32,926 nucleotides of DNA from the NCBI GenBank assembly GCA_002394395.1, contig DGTR01000012.1, forward strand, positions 1 to 32,926, in the 5' to 3' direction. Each line of letters opens with the position of its first letter. Position 1 is the first letter of the stretch. Below are positions 23,042-30,709 of the stretch, in pieces. The DNA comes from Bacteroidales bacterium UBA4331. Lineage in GTDB: Bacteria; Bacteroidota; Bacteroidia; Bacteroidales; Paludibacteraceae. The notes beneath the pieces were generated by a model. The model did not search any database, was not told the DNA's origin, and worked only from the letters and a program-made list of their open reading frames with translations. Made by a program: the position numbers and the translations under genes.

Positions 23042-23551
23042 TTAGAGTTTCGCATCTGGAACAATTGGGTTAAAGGCATCTAATCCTGCTTTCTCGCATA
23101 TTTCATTAAGATGCTTCATAACAAAACGCTTTAATTCTCTGTCGTGCTCATCATTCCACGACAATTCTATTCCTAATTCAATATTCTTCTCTACACTATA
23201 GTTGTACATATTAAGAGATGTAATGAGACATTTATTTTCATTCATGTACAACTTGCTATGCAACGCTTCTAAATTATCACTCTTTACGACAAACTGCCCT
23301 TTCTTCTCAAATTTCCGAAAATATTCCCAATTTTCTCGTGGAATAGGTAGCGTTTTCTCCTTATCTTTTCCTTGTGTTGGACGACAAAAGATAACTACTT
23401 GAACGCCATTCTTTAAGGCTCCAAGTAAAGAAAGAATTACATTCTTTGGGCAATCCCAAAATGGAGATACCAAGATGATATACTTCTTTGCTTCCAAAAT
23501 AATAGAGTCAATGGAAGTAATAGAACCGATTGCATCTAAAATTTTAGCCAT
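23042..23551 (-). CDS. Small single-motif phospholipase D-like protein
   Basis: This is a 169-residue protein with no signal peptide. It contains one PLD-superfamily half: SPFWDCPKNVILSLLGALKNGVQVVIFCRP, then H98-S-K100 in LHSKLYMNENKCLITSLNM. S112 and N114 lie in the downstream GSxN-like position, followed by NIELGIEL. The position of the motif Asp (HxKx4D) is Glu105. Single-motif PLD proteins are usually dimers; relatives act as nucleases or lipid hydrolases, and some are defence or toxin components. Product and partner are unknown. It lies 13 bp upstream of the C10 protease in the same orientation, which suggests one transcript, although a cytosolic PLD and a secreted protease make an odd pair. 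No TAnnTTTG promoter was found upstream. Confidence 0.75.
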   Translation of the reverse strand: MAKILDAIGSITSIDSIILEAKKYIILVSPFWDCPKNVILSLLGALKNGVQVVIFCRPTQGKDKEKTLPIPRENWEYFRKFEKKGQFVVKSDNLEALHSKLYMNENKCLITSLNMYNYSVEKNIELGIELSWNDEHDRELKRFVMKHLNEICEKAGLDAFNPIVPDAKL

Positions 23552-23600
23552 AATTTATAGTATTAGTTAGTTTTTCAATTAAAAGCGTGGATTCCTTGTC

Positions 23601-23699
23601 GAATGTCCGGCTACCACACCTTTTATACCTACAAGTCCTCCACGCCGAAAGGCGCTGACTTATTCTTGGTATAAATGTTTGTTGTGGTAGTTGACATTC
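23601..23699 (-). repeat. Long bulged hairpin element with GNRA-type tip
   Basis: Three paired blocks lie in one axis: GAATGTC (23601-23607) with GACATTC (23693-23699), CTACCACA (23611-23618) with TGTGGTAG (23683-23690), and TTATACC (23623-23629) with GGTATAA (23668-23674). CGCC-GAAA-GGCG (23643-23654) forms a tip hairpin. It is in the gap between the PDDEXK nuclease and the PLD-like gene. On the minus strand one frame reads RRGGLVGIKGVVAGHS and continues with TRNPRF. From unverified memory that string recurs as a short spurious peptide in Bacteroidales annotations, which would fit a dispersed structured repeat. No separate protein is supported here. Confidence 0.65.
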
Positions 23700-23742
23700 C
23701 AGAATAAATAGCGAATATGCTTTATGTATGTTGTTTGTCTGT

Positions 23743-23765
23743 TGTTTTATGCCATAGGCAGATTT
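23743..23765. repeat. Direct repeat flanking the PDDEXK gene, copy 1
   Basis: TGTTTTATGCCATAGGCAGA followed by TTT matches 24920-24942 with a single base difference. The core TGCCATAGGCA is an inverted repeat. Confidence 0.75.
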
Positions 23766-23835
23766 ATTTGTTATATTTTTGTCTTTCTCCTTTTCCGGAG
23801 TGCTCGGAAGCACCGCTCGGAGAGGGACGTGTATT

Positions 23836-24888
23836 TTACGATAATATCTTTTTTACCATCTTGCGCAATTCGTCTTTGTTGGGCAAGAAAAGTTCGTATT
23901 GGGAAACAAAGAGGTTGCTGTCCATGCCGTATGTGGCATATTCGACCATCAGTTCGTCTTTATAGTGGCTTAACACTATACCAATTGGCGGATTGTCGCC
24001 TTCCATATTTTCCTCTTTGGCGAAATAGCCCAAATACATGTTCATCTGACCAATATCCCGATGGGTGGCTGCGCCACGCTTCAAATCAATCAAGACAAAA
24101 CATCTTAAAATGCGATGATAAAACACAAGGTCAACATGGTAATGGGTATTGTTGATGGTAAGGGGATATTGCCTTTTGACAAACGTAAATCCTTTGCCCA
24201 ATTCCAACAAGAACATCTGCATGTTGTCAATCAGTTTTTTCTCCAACTGACTTTCCTTGTACTTGTCCGGCAGTCCCAAGAACTCCAGCGTATAAGTAGC
24301 TTTGACAATATCTTCCGGAGATTGAACCTGTTGCCCTTTTTCCGCTAAAGCAAGCACTCCCTCTTTATCTTTGCTCAACGCCAGACGCATGAACAGACCG
24401 CTCTCTTTCTGACGATGCAAATAATCGACAGACCAGTTTTCCGCGACACATTCTTTGGCATAGAACTCACGCTCCAGATCATCGTCTATCGTAATCAGTT
24501 CGCAGATATGCGACCAAGTCAATTTGTCAGATGTCTGGAAATTTGCAACCAATTTGTCAGTTGTCTGACATTTTGGGAATAGGAGATAGTACTTGCGCAT
24601 GTTGTTCAGGTTGGGGCGGCTGTAACCGCGTCCTATTCTTGCGCGCAGTATTTTGGCGAGGTTGGACAACAAAGCTGTTCCGTATTTGGCGCGTGCGTTG
24701 CCTTCTTGCTCAAACTCCACAATATATCGTCCGATGTTCCAATAGGTCGTTTTGATGGTCTCGTTGATGCTGATAGCTAACGCCTGCTTGCCTTCCTCCA
24801 CCACTTGCACAATCTTATCTGCCAGCGCAGACAAGTCTGCGTCAGAAAACAAAACGGCAGTATTGTTTTTCGATAGTTCGGACTTCAT
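23836..24888 (-). CDS. DUF1016/YhcG-type PDDEXK nuclease domain protein
   Basis: This 350-residue protein has normal length for the family. The N-terminal DUF1016_N domain (about 10-160) shows IVQVVEEGKQALAISINE, TYWNIGRYIVEFEQEGNARAKYG and WSHICELI. The C-terminal domain has ELGKGFTFVKRQYPL, then HYHVDLVFYHRILRCFVLIDLKRG, where the first D and the D-x-K pair form the PD-(D/E)xK core. IGQMNMYLGYFAKEENMEGDNPPIGIVL follows. The family is widespread, frequently horizontally transferred and often near restriction or mobile loci; biochemical function is poorly known, probably DNA cleavage. The gene has its own promoter (25028-25058) and an about 135-nt leader, and is flanked by 23-bp direct repeats. 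Confidence 0.9.
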   Translation of the reverse strand: MKSELSKNNTAVLFSDADLSALADKIVQVVEEGKQALAISINETIKTTYWNIGRYIVEFEQEGNARAKYGTALLSNLAKILRARIGRGYSRPNLNNMRKYYLLFPKCQTTDKLVANFQTSDKLTWSHICELITIDDDLEREFYAKECVAENWSVDYLHRQKESGLFMRLALSKDKEGVLALAEKGQQVQSPEDIVKATYTLEFLGLPDKYKESQLEKKLIDNMQMFLLELGKGFTFVKRQYPLTINNTHYHVDLVFYHRILRCFVLIDLKRGAATHRDIGQMNMYLGYFAKEENMEGDNPPIGIVLSHYKDELMVEYATYGMDSNLFVSQYELFLPNKDELRKMVKKILS

Positions 24889-24919
24889 ATTGTAGTTATT
24901 TTTATTTTCTGCCTACTGC

Positions 24920-24942
24920 TGTTTTATGCCATAGGCGGATTT
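24920..24942. repeat. Direct repeat flanking the PDDEXK gene, copy 2
   Basis: TGTTTTATGCCATAGGCGGA followed by TTT lies in the leader of the PDDEXK gene, in the same orientation as the copy at 23743-23765. Confidence 0.75.
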
Positions 24943-25027
24943 TTGTTTGTGCATCTATTTCCCAGTTGCAAGGCTTGCTCGCGCGTAGCAACAGGCTCTC
25001 GTTCATCGTCTTTGCAACTTTCGGCTG

Positions 25028-25058
25028 CAAAGGTACACAAAAAAAATGACATGTGCAA
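25028..25058 (-). promoter_or_regulatory. Promoter of the PDDEXK nuclease gene
   Basis: On the minus strand, TTG (25056-25058), a 20-bp T-rich spacer and TACCTTTG (25028-25035) match the consensus. The leader holds an inverted pair GTTGCAA (24965-24971)/TTGCAAC (25012-25018). Confidence 0.8.
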
Positions 25059-25074
25059 ATAAAAAACGAAAAAA

Positions 25075-25100
25075 AGCGCTCGCGGCTGTTCGCGAGCGCT
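25075..25100 (-). terminator. Rho-independent terminator of the surface-protein operon
   Basis: AGCGCTCGCG (25075-25084) and CGCGAGCGCT (25091-25100) form a perfect 10-bp stem with a 6-nt loop. On the minus strand it is followed by a TTTTTTT-rich tract. It lies about 100 bp after the stop at 25201. Confidence 0.85.
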
Positions 25101-25130
25101 CATAAGCGAGTAAGTTAGGAAATGTGTTTT

Positions 25131-25187
25131 TCCTGATATTAGTGAGTTTGGTTATTTCACGCGGGCGAAATACCACTGATATCAGGA
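25131..25187 (-). other. Long hairpin directly after the lipoprotein stop
   Basis: TCCTGATATTAGTG (25131-25144) and CACTGATATCAGGA (25174-25187) pair with one mismatch. Inside them GGTTATTTC and GAAATACC pair further with one bulge. It is in the 3' UTR of the surface-protein operon ahead of the U-tract terminator, so it may stabilise the mRNA end. Confidence 0.55.
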
Positions 25188-25200
25188 CAAAGTATTATTT

Positions 25201-25671
25201 TTATTTGAGCATAGCTCCGAAGACGAGGTAAACCTGGGTGTCTTGCTCGTCGTCGTTGCCGAAATGGATGTTGAACCGCGTGCGGTTTTCATCCATCATC
25301 GCGTACGCATAGGATTTCGGGAAGGGCTTATAAGCCGAGCCGTCTGCCAGCACGAGATTGATGTGAGAGAAGTGACCGTCCTCGGAGCTGACCGGCATAT
25401 TATGGATAAAGATATCCAGCGGTGTCTCGTCCTCGGACGCGATGCGTGCGTTCACAAACTTCACATCCACGGTCTTGGCGTTGGGGTGCAAGGTGATGAC
25501 CGCCTGCTGTTGGTCGTTGTGTACAGGGAACATCACTCCGCGCAGTTCTCCGGTTACGTTGAAAACTACAGCGTCTTTGTCCTCCGGCTCGTTGCCGCCT
25601 TTCTTGTCACAAGATGTAAATGCCAACACGCCGGCTGCCAGCGCAAAGGCAAAGAATAAAATCTTTTTCAT
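25201..25671 (-). CDS. Small secreted lipoprotein of unknown function
   Basis: This is a 156-residue protein. The signal peptide ends with lipobox FTSC (Cys21), followed by a charged KKGGNEPEDKD linker. The mature part reads as a beta-rich domain (VVFNVTGELRGVMF, AVITLHPNAKTVDVKFVNARI, LDIFIHNMPVSSEDGHFSHI). I do not recognise the family. It does not carry the C-terminal tag of the neighbouring secreted proteins. It starts 32 bp after the 1660-residue protein gene and is probably the last gene of that operon. Confidence 0.8.
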   Translation of the reverse strand: MKKILFFAFALAAGVLAFTSCDKKGGNEPEDKDAVVFNVTGELRGVMFPVHNDQQQAVITLHPNAKTVDVKFVNARIASEDETPLDIFIHNMPVSSEDGHFSHINLVLADGSAYKPFPKSYAYAMMDENRTRFNIHFGNDDEQDTQVYLVFGAMLK

Positions 25672-25703
25672 AATTTTAAACCTCCATATTATTCATTACA
25701 CAT

Positions 25704-28700
25704 TTACTTTACGACTTGTCCTTGGATGGTGTAGATCTTACCCGCCCGGATGATGTAAATCTGACCGTTGATGAGCAGTTTTTGCGCTTTCTCGCCCACC
25801 TCGGCATTTATGAAGCCCAGGCCACCTGCGGGTGATTGAGAATACTGCGCAGTATAGACCGCGTTGCCGGTAACGGCCGTGATCTCCGGCGTCCAACCCT
25901 CGAAGGTATAGATCCATTCTCCGGTCGGTTCGAGTGTCGGCGTAACGCTGCAAGCCGGGGTTTCGCCATAGAGGTACGAATTCGACTCAATAAGCGCACC
26001 ATCGGCATTGAGGAAGGTCACACGGTAAGTCTGCTGAGCGAACGTAGCGGTGAGATTCACATCCTCGGTAAGGGTAATGGAGTATGTCGGGATGGTCCTG
26101 CCGTCCGACCATTGTACGAAATGGTAGCCCTCAGCCGGGGTAGCGGAGATGGTGATCGTTGTGCCGTACTCATACGTGCCGTTAACCTCCGAATTCACCG
26201 AACCTCCAACACCAGCAGAGATGTTCAGCGTGATTTGCTTAACAGCGAAGGAGGCGGTGAGAGTGAGGTTCTGGTTGATGGTAATGACGCGGGTAGCGGA
26301 AGTGTTGCCATCAGACCACTGCACGAATTCTGCCCGCTCATTCGGCGTAGCGGAGATCGTTACTTTATCGCCCTCGGAGTACGTGCCGCTGACTTGACTT
26401 ACGACGCCTAATTCCGCATCGGAAGAGAGCACACGCAGGGTGTATTGACTAAGCGGTGACTCGACAGAAGAGAAGGTCGCAGAGAGGTTGATGCTCTCCG
26501 TCACGATGATGGTACGCGTCACATTCTGGTCACCGTCAGACCACTGAGCGAACCGGTATCCCTCATCCGGATCCGCCTTGAGCGTAATCTCGGTACCATA
26601 AACGCAGGAGTATTTCTTCGTCGTCTTGTTGTACTCAGCGCCGGAGACTTGTACACGGCCGCCTACAGCAGCAGGAATAGTGATGTAGCAGATCGGCTTG
26701 AAGACGGCAGTTATCGTAGTATCCTGACTGATATCAACACCACGCGAGAGGTTGGTATTGTCATACCCGTCGGACCACTCGTAGAATACGTATCCTTCTG
26801 CCGGAACCGCCTCTACATTGAAGTAATTATCCTCGAAGGCCGTGGTGTCCACGCGATCGATTTCCGTCTCGGAGTTGTTCAGTTTGATCTTACCACCAGT
26901 AGTAGCCGCAAAGGTGACATTATATACAGGAACCGGCTCAAAGAGCGCGATAAGCGATACAGCCTCCTCCACGATGAGCGCGCGGCGCCACTCCGTATTT
27001 CCGTCAGACCAGCCGATAAAACGATAGCCCTCTTCGTTCATAATTCTCAGGTAGATGATAAATCCGGCAGGATAATCGCCCGACGGGTCATCCGGCAGGA
27101 AACCACCGGTAGTCGTAGAGATCGATATATGGTACGTCGGCGTGGAGAAGTAGTTGAGCGTGCACATCGCTTCTTCAGAGAGAGGAGTATATTCACCCGG
27201 TGCATACTCGATAGCCGGCGTGAGACGAAGTACATACCGTCCGTCCATCGCTGCCGGTACTGAGAGCGCGTTGCTGTTGATAATACTGTCAGAGAAAATG
27301 GTTATATAGTAAGACTCTGCTGTCTGGCATTCCAGGTAAGCGAATACCTTGCCTACAGAGGTGGACCATGTGTAGTTGAGCTGGTTGCCGGCTATCGCTC
27401 CTTGCAGGTTAGAGATAATCCGTAACGAAGACTTGACGAAGAAATAATCTCGACCTTCACCATCGACATAACTAATCCAGTCGGAGAGAAGTTCTCCTGC
27501 TGCATTGACAGCGCGAACACGACAGTTATATGCGCTCTGACCGGAGAGGAAGGTATAGTCATAAGCCTTGTTCGGCAGGATCGTAGAAACGATCGGAGCA
27601 CCATAGTAACCTTGCGAAATCTGGAACTGGTATTGGATAGTATCCGTATTTGACTCCCAGGTGAAATGATAGTGAATCGAGTCAGAGGTAGTGAGCTGCA
27701 GGTTCGAGAGAACGATAAGGCTCTTTTGCAAGGTAAACTCATTGCCCACACACTGCTGGTTATATAAATGATGCGGTTCGGACGGATAAACGACCCATCT
27801 TACTTCCATTCCGTCTTGATTATCAGGAACCATATAGGTATAGTTGGTATCATTAACCTCATGATAGTGGACAGATGACCAATAATACCCTTGGTTGCGT
27901 TGGATCTCTAAAGTGTATCGCGAAGCCTTCTCGGACATCGGAGCCCAAGAGAAGGTCACTCTACCCGGCGTAGAAACGGCCTGGAGGGAAGCCGGATCAA
28001 TACGGTAGTCGTGTGGCATTGCGTCACACGGCGCATAGTTGAGATACGAGACGTACTCAAAGCAAGTATCCTTAAATACCGTATATTGGCTGCCGAAGAG
28101 CTGGAACGACTGAGCCGGTAAAGTAGAATTGATGGTATAGGAATACCAACCGTTACCCTCATCTACATAGTCGATATACGAGTAGGTGTCCGGGATATAC
28201 ATCTGCTGCGCAGATCCGGTAGCATCCGGATGAATCAATACACGGATGGTAATGTCGCGTGCAGGTACCGGCAGAACATCAAAATTAGCGGTTCTGGTAC
28301 CACCTTCCTCGCCGTTAGGCATCTGTGGAGTGATCCGAACCGTGAAAGTACCCACGGACGGAATGCTGTTTGTGATGAAGATAGGGTCGTTCGTCCACAT
28401 GGTGTAGCCATCCGCGCTGTTATACACGGAATACGCATTGACCGGCTCCGGGCATGGATCCCAAGTGATAGTCCATGTACCGTCACTGTTCACGCTTGCG
28501 TTAATATTCTTCGGGATATAAGGAGAAGCCTCCAATGCGAACGGAGCTCCGTCTGCTCTGAGATCCCATAAGTACACATCTTTCTGCAGGATAGGCAGTA
28601 CATACCACTTCACAGTAGCCATCGCAGAGTCCGTATATACGGTACCGGTAAAACTACGTGCAGAGCCATCGGCTTTGAATACCTTGAACGGACTCTCATC

Positions 28701-30686
28701 CGCATCGCACAGATAAATAGCAAACTGTTCAGGGGTAGAAGCGCATTCCCATGAGAACGTCATCTTACCTCCGCCAAGATCCTCACGTTGTACGTTGGAG
28801 ATGGAGTAATCCTTGAGCGCCGTGCTGCAATCCGCAACGCGGAACTCGCCGTCAAACTCTATGCAGGTATTCTCGCCGCAGGCGATGAGCTTGCCATCTC
28901 TTCCGTAGAAGTAATCCTCTGTCGTCAGGAACTTGATATTCACAACCGGAGAGGTGGTGTTAAAGGTATGGGAGTACCACGGTCCTTCGCCCTCTTTCTC
29001 GAACATCACCTGATCGGTGTAGTCGTAATTATCGGCATTATAAGTCAGCGCAAGCCAGTCCCCTGCTCCCGGTTGCGGAAGTACGCGGACGGTAATGTCG
29101 TGCGATGCCTGCTCTTCTACATTATAGTACGAATTGGCGCTGCCAATCTGATAGATGTTATAGCCTCCCCAATCATTCGGGACTTTCTCAAAGACTGTGA
29201 TCTGGATATAGTAGAAACCTGCCGCCAATGCACCGGAAGTGATCGCCTGAGCGATGGGGCTCTCGTCGAGTTGAAGCACACACTCTCCGGTCATGGAATT
29301 ATGCATATACACGCGGTAGTAAGCTACGCGCTGGGTGGCATCCATCAGCCATGAGACGGTATAAGTGCCGTCTTCGTTTTGCGAGACAAGAATGTCGTGA
29401 GGCACGTAATCGTTAGCACGCGCATCACACTCTGCCTCGCGATAACCGAAGTTCGTACTGTACTCTACGCAAGTATCTCCATAGACCTCCATCATAGGAG
29501 TATAATAGTATCCGCTGTTCTTCACACCTACGCGCGCACCGCGCTCGGTAGTATTAAAGGTGTAGGAATACCATCCGTAAGATTCCTGTGTAGCATCTAC
29601 CTCCTCACTGTTACCGGCTGTCTTCTCTACTTCAAACTTCACGCCGGCCGAAGTGTCGATGCCGGAATTGTCGCCTAACATAATACGTACGGTGATGTCA
29701 TGAGCGGCTACAGGAGCTACCTCGAAAGTGCCGCGGCCCTCACCGAGCGAATTCCAAGTGTCCTCTCCGTAGGACGCGATGACGATAGAATACGTACCGC
29801 TAAACATCGCTTTGATAGAACCCGTAATGGAAGTGGTGCGCAGATATTCGTCGCTGCTATAGACACTTTTTCCCGTCGGGTCCAGAACGTTGATCCAATA
29901 CTGCTTCACGTCCGGACTCTCAGCCGCATCCCAGGAGAAAGTATAGGTCCCATCTGCATTCAGAACGCCATGAATATTGGTCGCCACCTTCGGAGAAGGC
30001 AGTACGCTCATCGGCGCGCTATATGCGGACAAAACTTCCTGAGCTTCATAGTAGATATTCGGAACAACCTTCCAAACGATCTGCATTGGCTCAGAGTTGG
30101 ACAAAATGACATAACCATCTTTCGCGTAGAGGTAATGGTAGGAAAGTTCTTGAGTAAGGTCATTGGCATCATAGACGTATACCCGCCAGTTGCCCGGATC
30201 GCTGTTGCTCTCCCAGGATACATACAGCGTGTCCTGACCTTGGTGTGCCTGCAGGTTGTAAGGCAGGTAGTCGTTGGGATACGTAGCACTCCATTCGTCT
30301 GTCGTAAAATAGAGGAAGTGGCTGCCATCCGCTTTCTTTCCCAGAAGACCGTAACCTCCGAAACTCGAATACTCACAAGCTACACTTTCTGTAGCGGCCT
30401 CCGCGGTAGAAGCATTGAGCAGCGAGAATTGGATAGGATTGTAGTCATAATCGGACAGCGAGACGGTGGTCTGATACCATCCGGTGGCAGACGGATCTGC
30501 CGTTAGTGCCGCGATCTGACTCTCACTCGAACCCTCGTAATGCCACTGCATGGCATAACCGGATTCAGAAACAAAGCCTTGTGTTGCAGGAATGTAAAAG
30601 TGATACGAAAGATCATACGCCTTTACCTGCATCGCCGCAGCGAAAAGCATACAAATCACTGCAATGAAGTAAAAATGCTTTTTCAT
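25704..30686 (-). CDS. Large modular secreted protein with WSDG repeats and C-terminal tag
   Basis: This is a 1660-residue protein. Residues 1-23 are a signal peptide. The N-terminal two thirds hold repeated pairs of modules. One is a beta domain starting (H/R)DIT(V/I)R and including GWYSYTFNTT or a variant and a TC-x-E-(Y/F) segment (at least three copies), loosely like a carbohydrate-binding CBM26-type fold. The other is a fibronectin III-like domain (GTYTFSW, GTYTVSW, GRVTFSW). Residues about 1185-1560 hold five bacterial-repeat (PF18998-like) units, each with a WSDG motif (GWSDG, EWSDG, QWSDG three times). A sixth, divergent FEGW unit follows (TFEGWTPEIT). The end (about 1623-1660) is the shared tag with K-L-L-I-N-G-Q-I-Y-I-I-R-A-G-K-I-Y. 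It is likely a surface adhesin or glycan-binding protein; there are no catalytic motifs that I recognise. It lies 23 bp after the LRR protein gene. Confidence 0.85.
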   Translation of the reverse strand: MKKHFYFIAVICMLFAAAMQVKAYDLSYHFYIPATQGFVSESGYAMQWHYEGSSESQIAALTADPSATGWYQTTVSLSDYDYNPIQFSLLNASTAEAATESVACEYSSFGGYGLLGKKADGSHFLYFTTDEWSATYPNDYLPYNLQAHQGQDTLYVSWESNSDPGNWRVYVYDANDLTQELSYHYLYAKDGYVILSNSEPMQIVWKVVPNIYYEAQEVLSAYSAPMSVLPSPKVATNIHGVLNADGTYTFSWDAAESPDVKQYWINVLDPTGKSVYSSDEYLRTTSITGSIKAMFSGTYSIVIASYGEDTWNSLGEGRGTFEVAPVAAHDITVRIMLGDNSGIDTSAGVKFEVEKTAGNSEEVDATQESYGWYSYTFNTTERGARVGVKNSGYYYTPMMEVYGDTCVEYSTNFGYREAECDARANDYVPHDILVSQNEDGTYTVSWLMDATQRVAYYRVYMHNSMTGECVLQLDESPIAQAITSGALAAGFYYIQITVFEKVPNDWGGYNIYQIGSANSYYNVEEQASHDITVRVLPQPGAGDWLALTYNADNYDYTDQVMFEKEGEGPWYSHTFNTTSPVVNIKFLTTEDYFYGRDGKLIACGENTCIEFDGEFRVADCSTALKDYSISNVQREDLGGGKMTFSWECASTPEQFAIYLCDADESPFKVFKADGSARSFTGTVYTDSAMATVKWYVLPILQKDVYLWDLRADGAPFALEASPYIPKNINASVNSDGTWTITWDPCPEPVNAYSVYNSADGYTMWTNDPIFITNSIPSVGTFTVRITPQMPNGEEGGTRTANFDVLPVPARDITIRVLIHPDATGSAQQMYIPDTYSYIDYVDEGNGWYSYTINSTLPAQSFQLFGSQYTVFKDTCFEYVSYLNYAPCDAMPHDYRIDPASLQAVSTPGRVTFSWAPMSEKASRYTLEIQRNQGYYWSSVHYHEVNDTNYTYMVPDNQDGMEVRWVVYPSEPHHLYNQQCVGNEFTLQKSLIVLSNLQLTTSDSIHYHFTWESNTDTIQYQFQISQGYYGAPIVSTILPNKAYDYTFLSGQSAYNCRVRAVNAAGELLSDWISYVDGEGRDYFFVKSSLRIISNLQGAIAGNQLNYTWSTSVGKVFAYLECQTAESYYITIFSDSIINSNALSVPAAMDGRYVLRLTPAIEYAPGEYTPLSEEAMCTLNYFSTPTYHISISTTTGGFLPDDPSGDYPAGFIIYLRIMNEEGYRFIGWSDGNTEWRRALIVEEAVSLIALFEPVPVYNVTFAATTGGKIKLNNSETEIDRVDTTAFEDNYFNVEAVPAEGYVFYEWSDGYDNTNLSRGVDISQDTTITAVFKPICYITIPAAVGGRVQVSGAEYNKTTKKYSCVYGTEITLKADPDEGYRFAQWSDGDQNVTRTIIVTESINLSATFSSVESPLSQYTLRVLSSDAELGVVSQVSGTYSEGDKVTISATPNERAEFVQWSDGNTSATRVITINQNLTLTASFAVKQITLNISAGVGGSVNSEVNGTYEYGTTITISATPAEGYHFVQWSDGRTIPTYSITLTEDVNLTATFAQQTYRVTFLNADGALIESNSYLYGETPACSVTPTLEPTGEWIYTFEGWTPEITAVTGNAVYTAQYSQSPAGGLGFINAEVGEKAQKLLINGQIYIIRAGKIYTIQGQVVK

Positions 30687-30709
30687 AAAGTTATTAGATA
30701 TTTTGTGGA

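Noticed and set aside
23029..23079. An upstream start for the C10 protease at 23079
   Set aside because: It would place 17 residues before a standard signal peptide and overlap the 3' end of the PLD-like gene.
23544..23813. A short minus-strand reading frame between the PLD-like and PDDEXK genes
   Set aside because: It runs through the long hairpin and a direct repeat, and shows no protein-like conservation pattern. The structure explains the sequence better.
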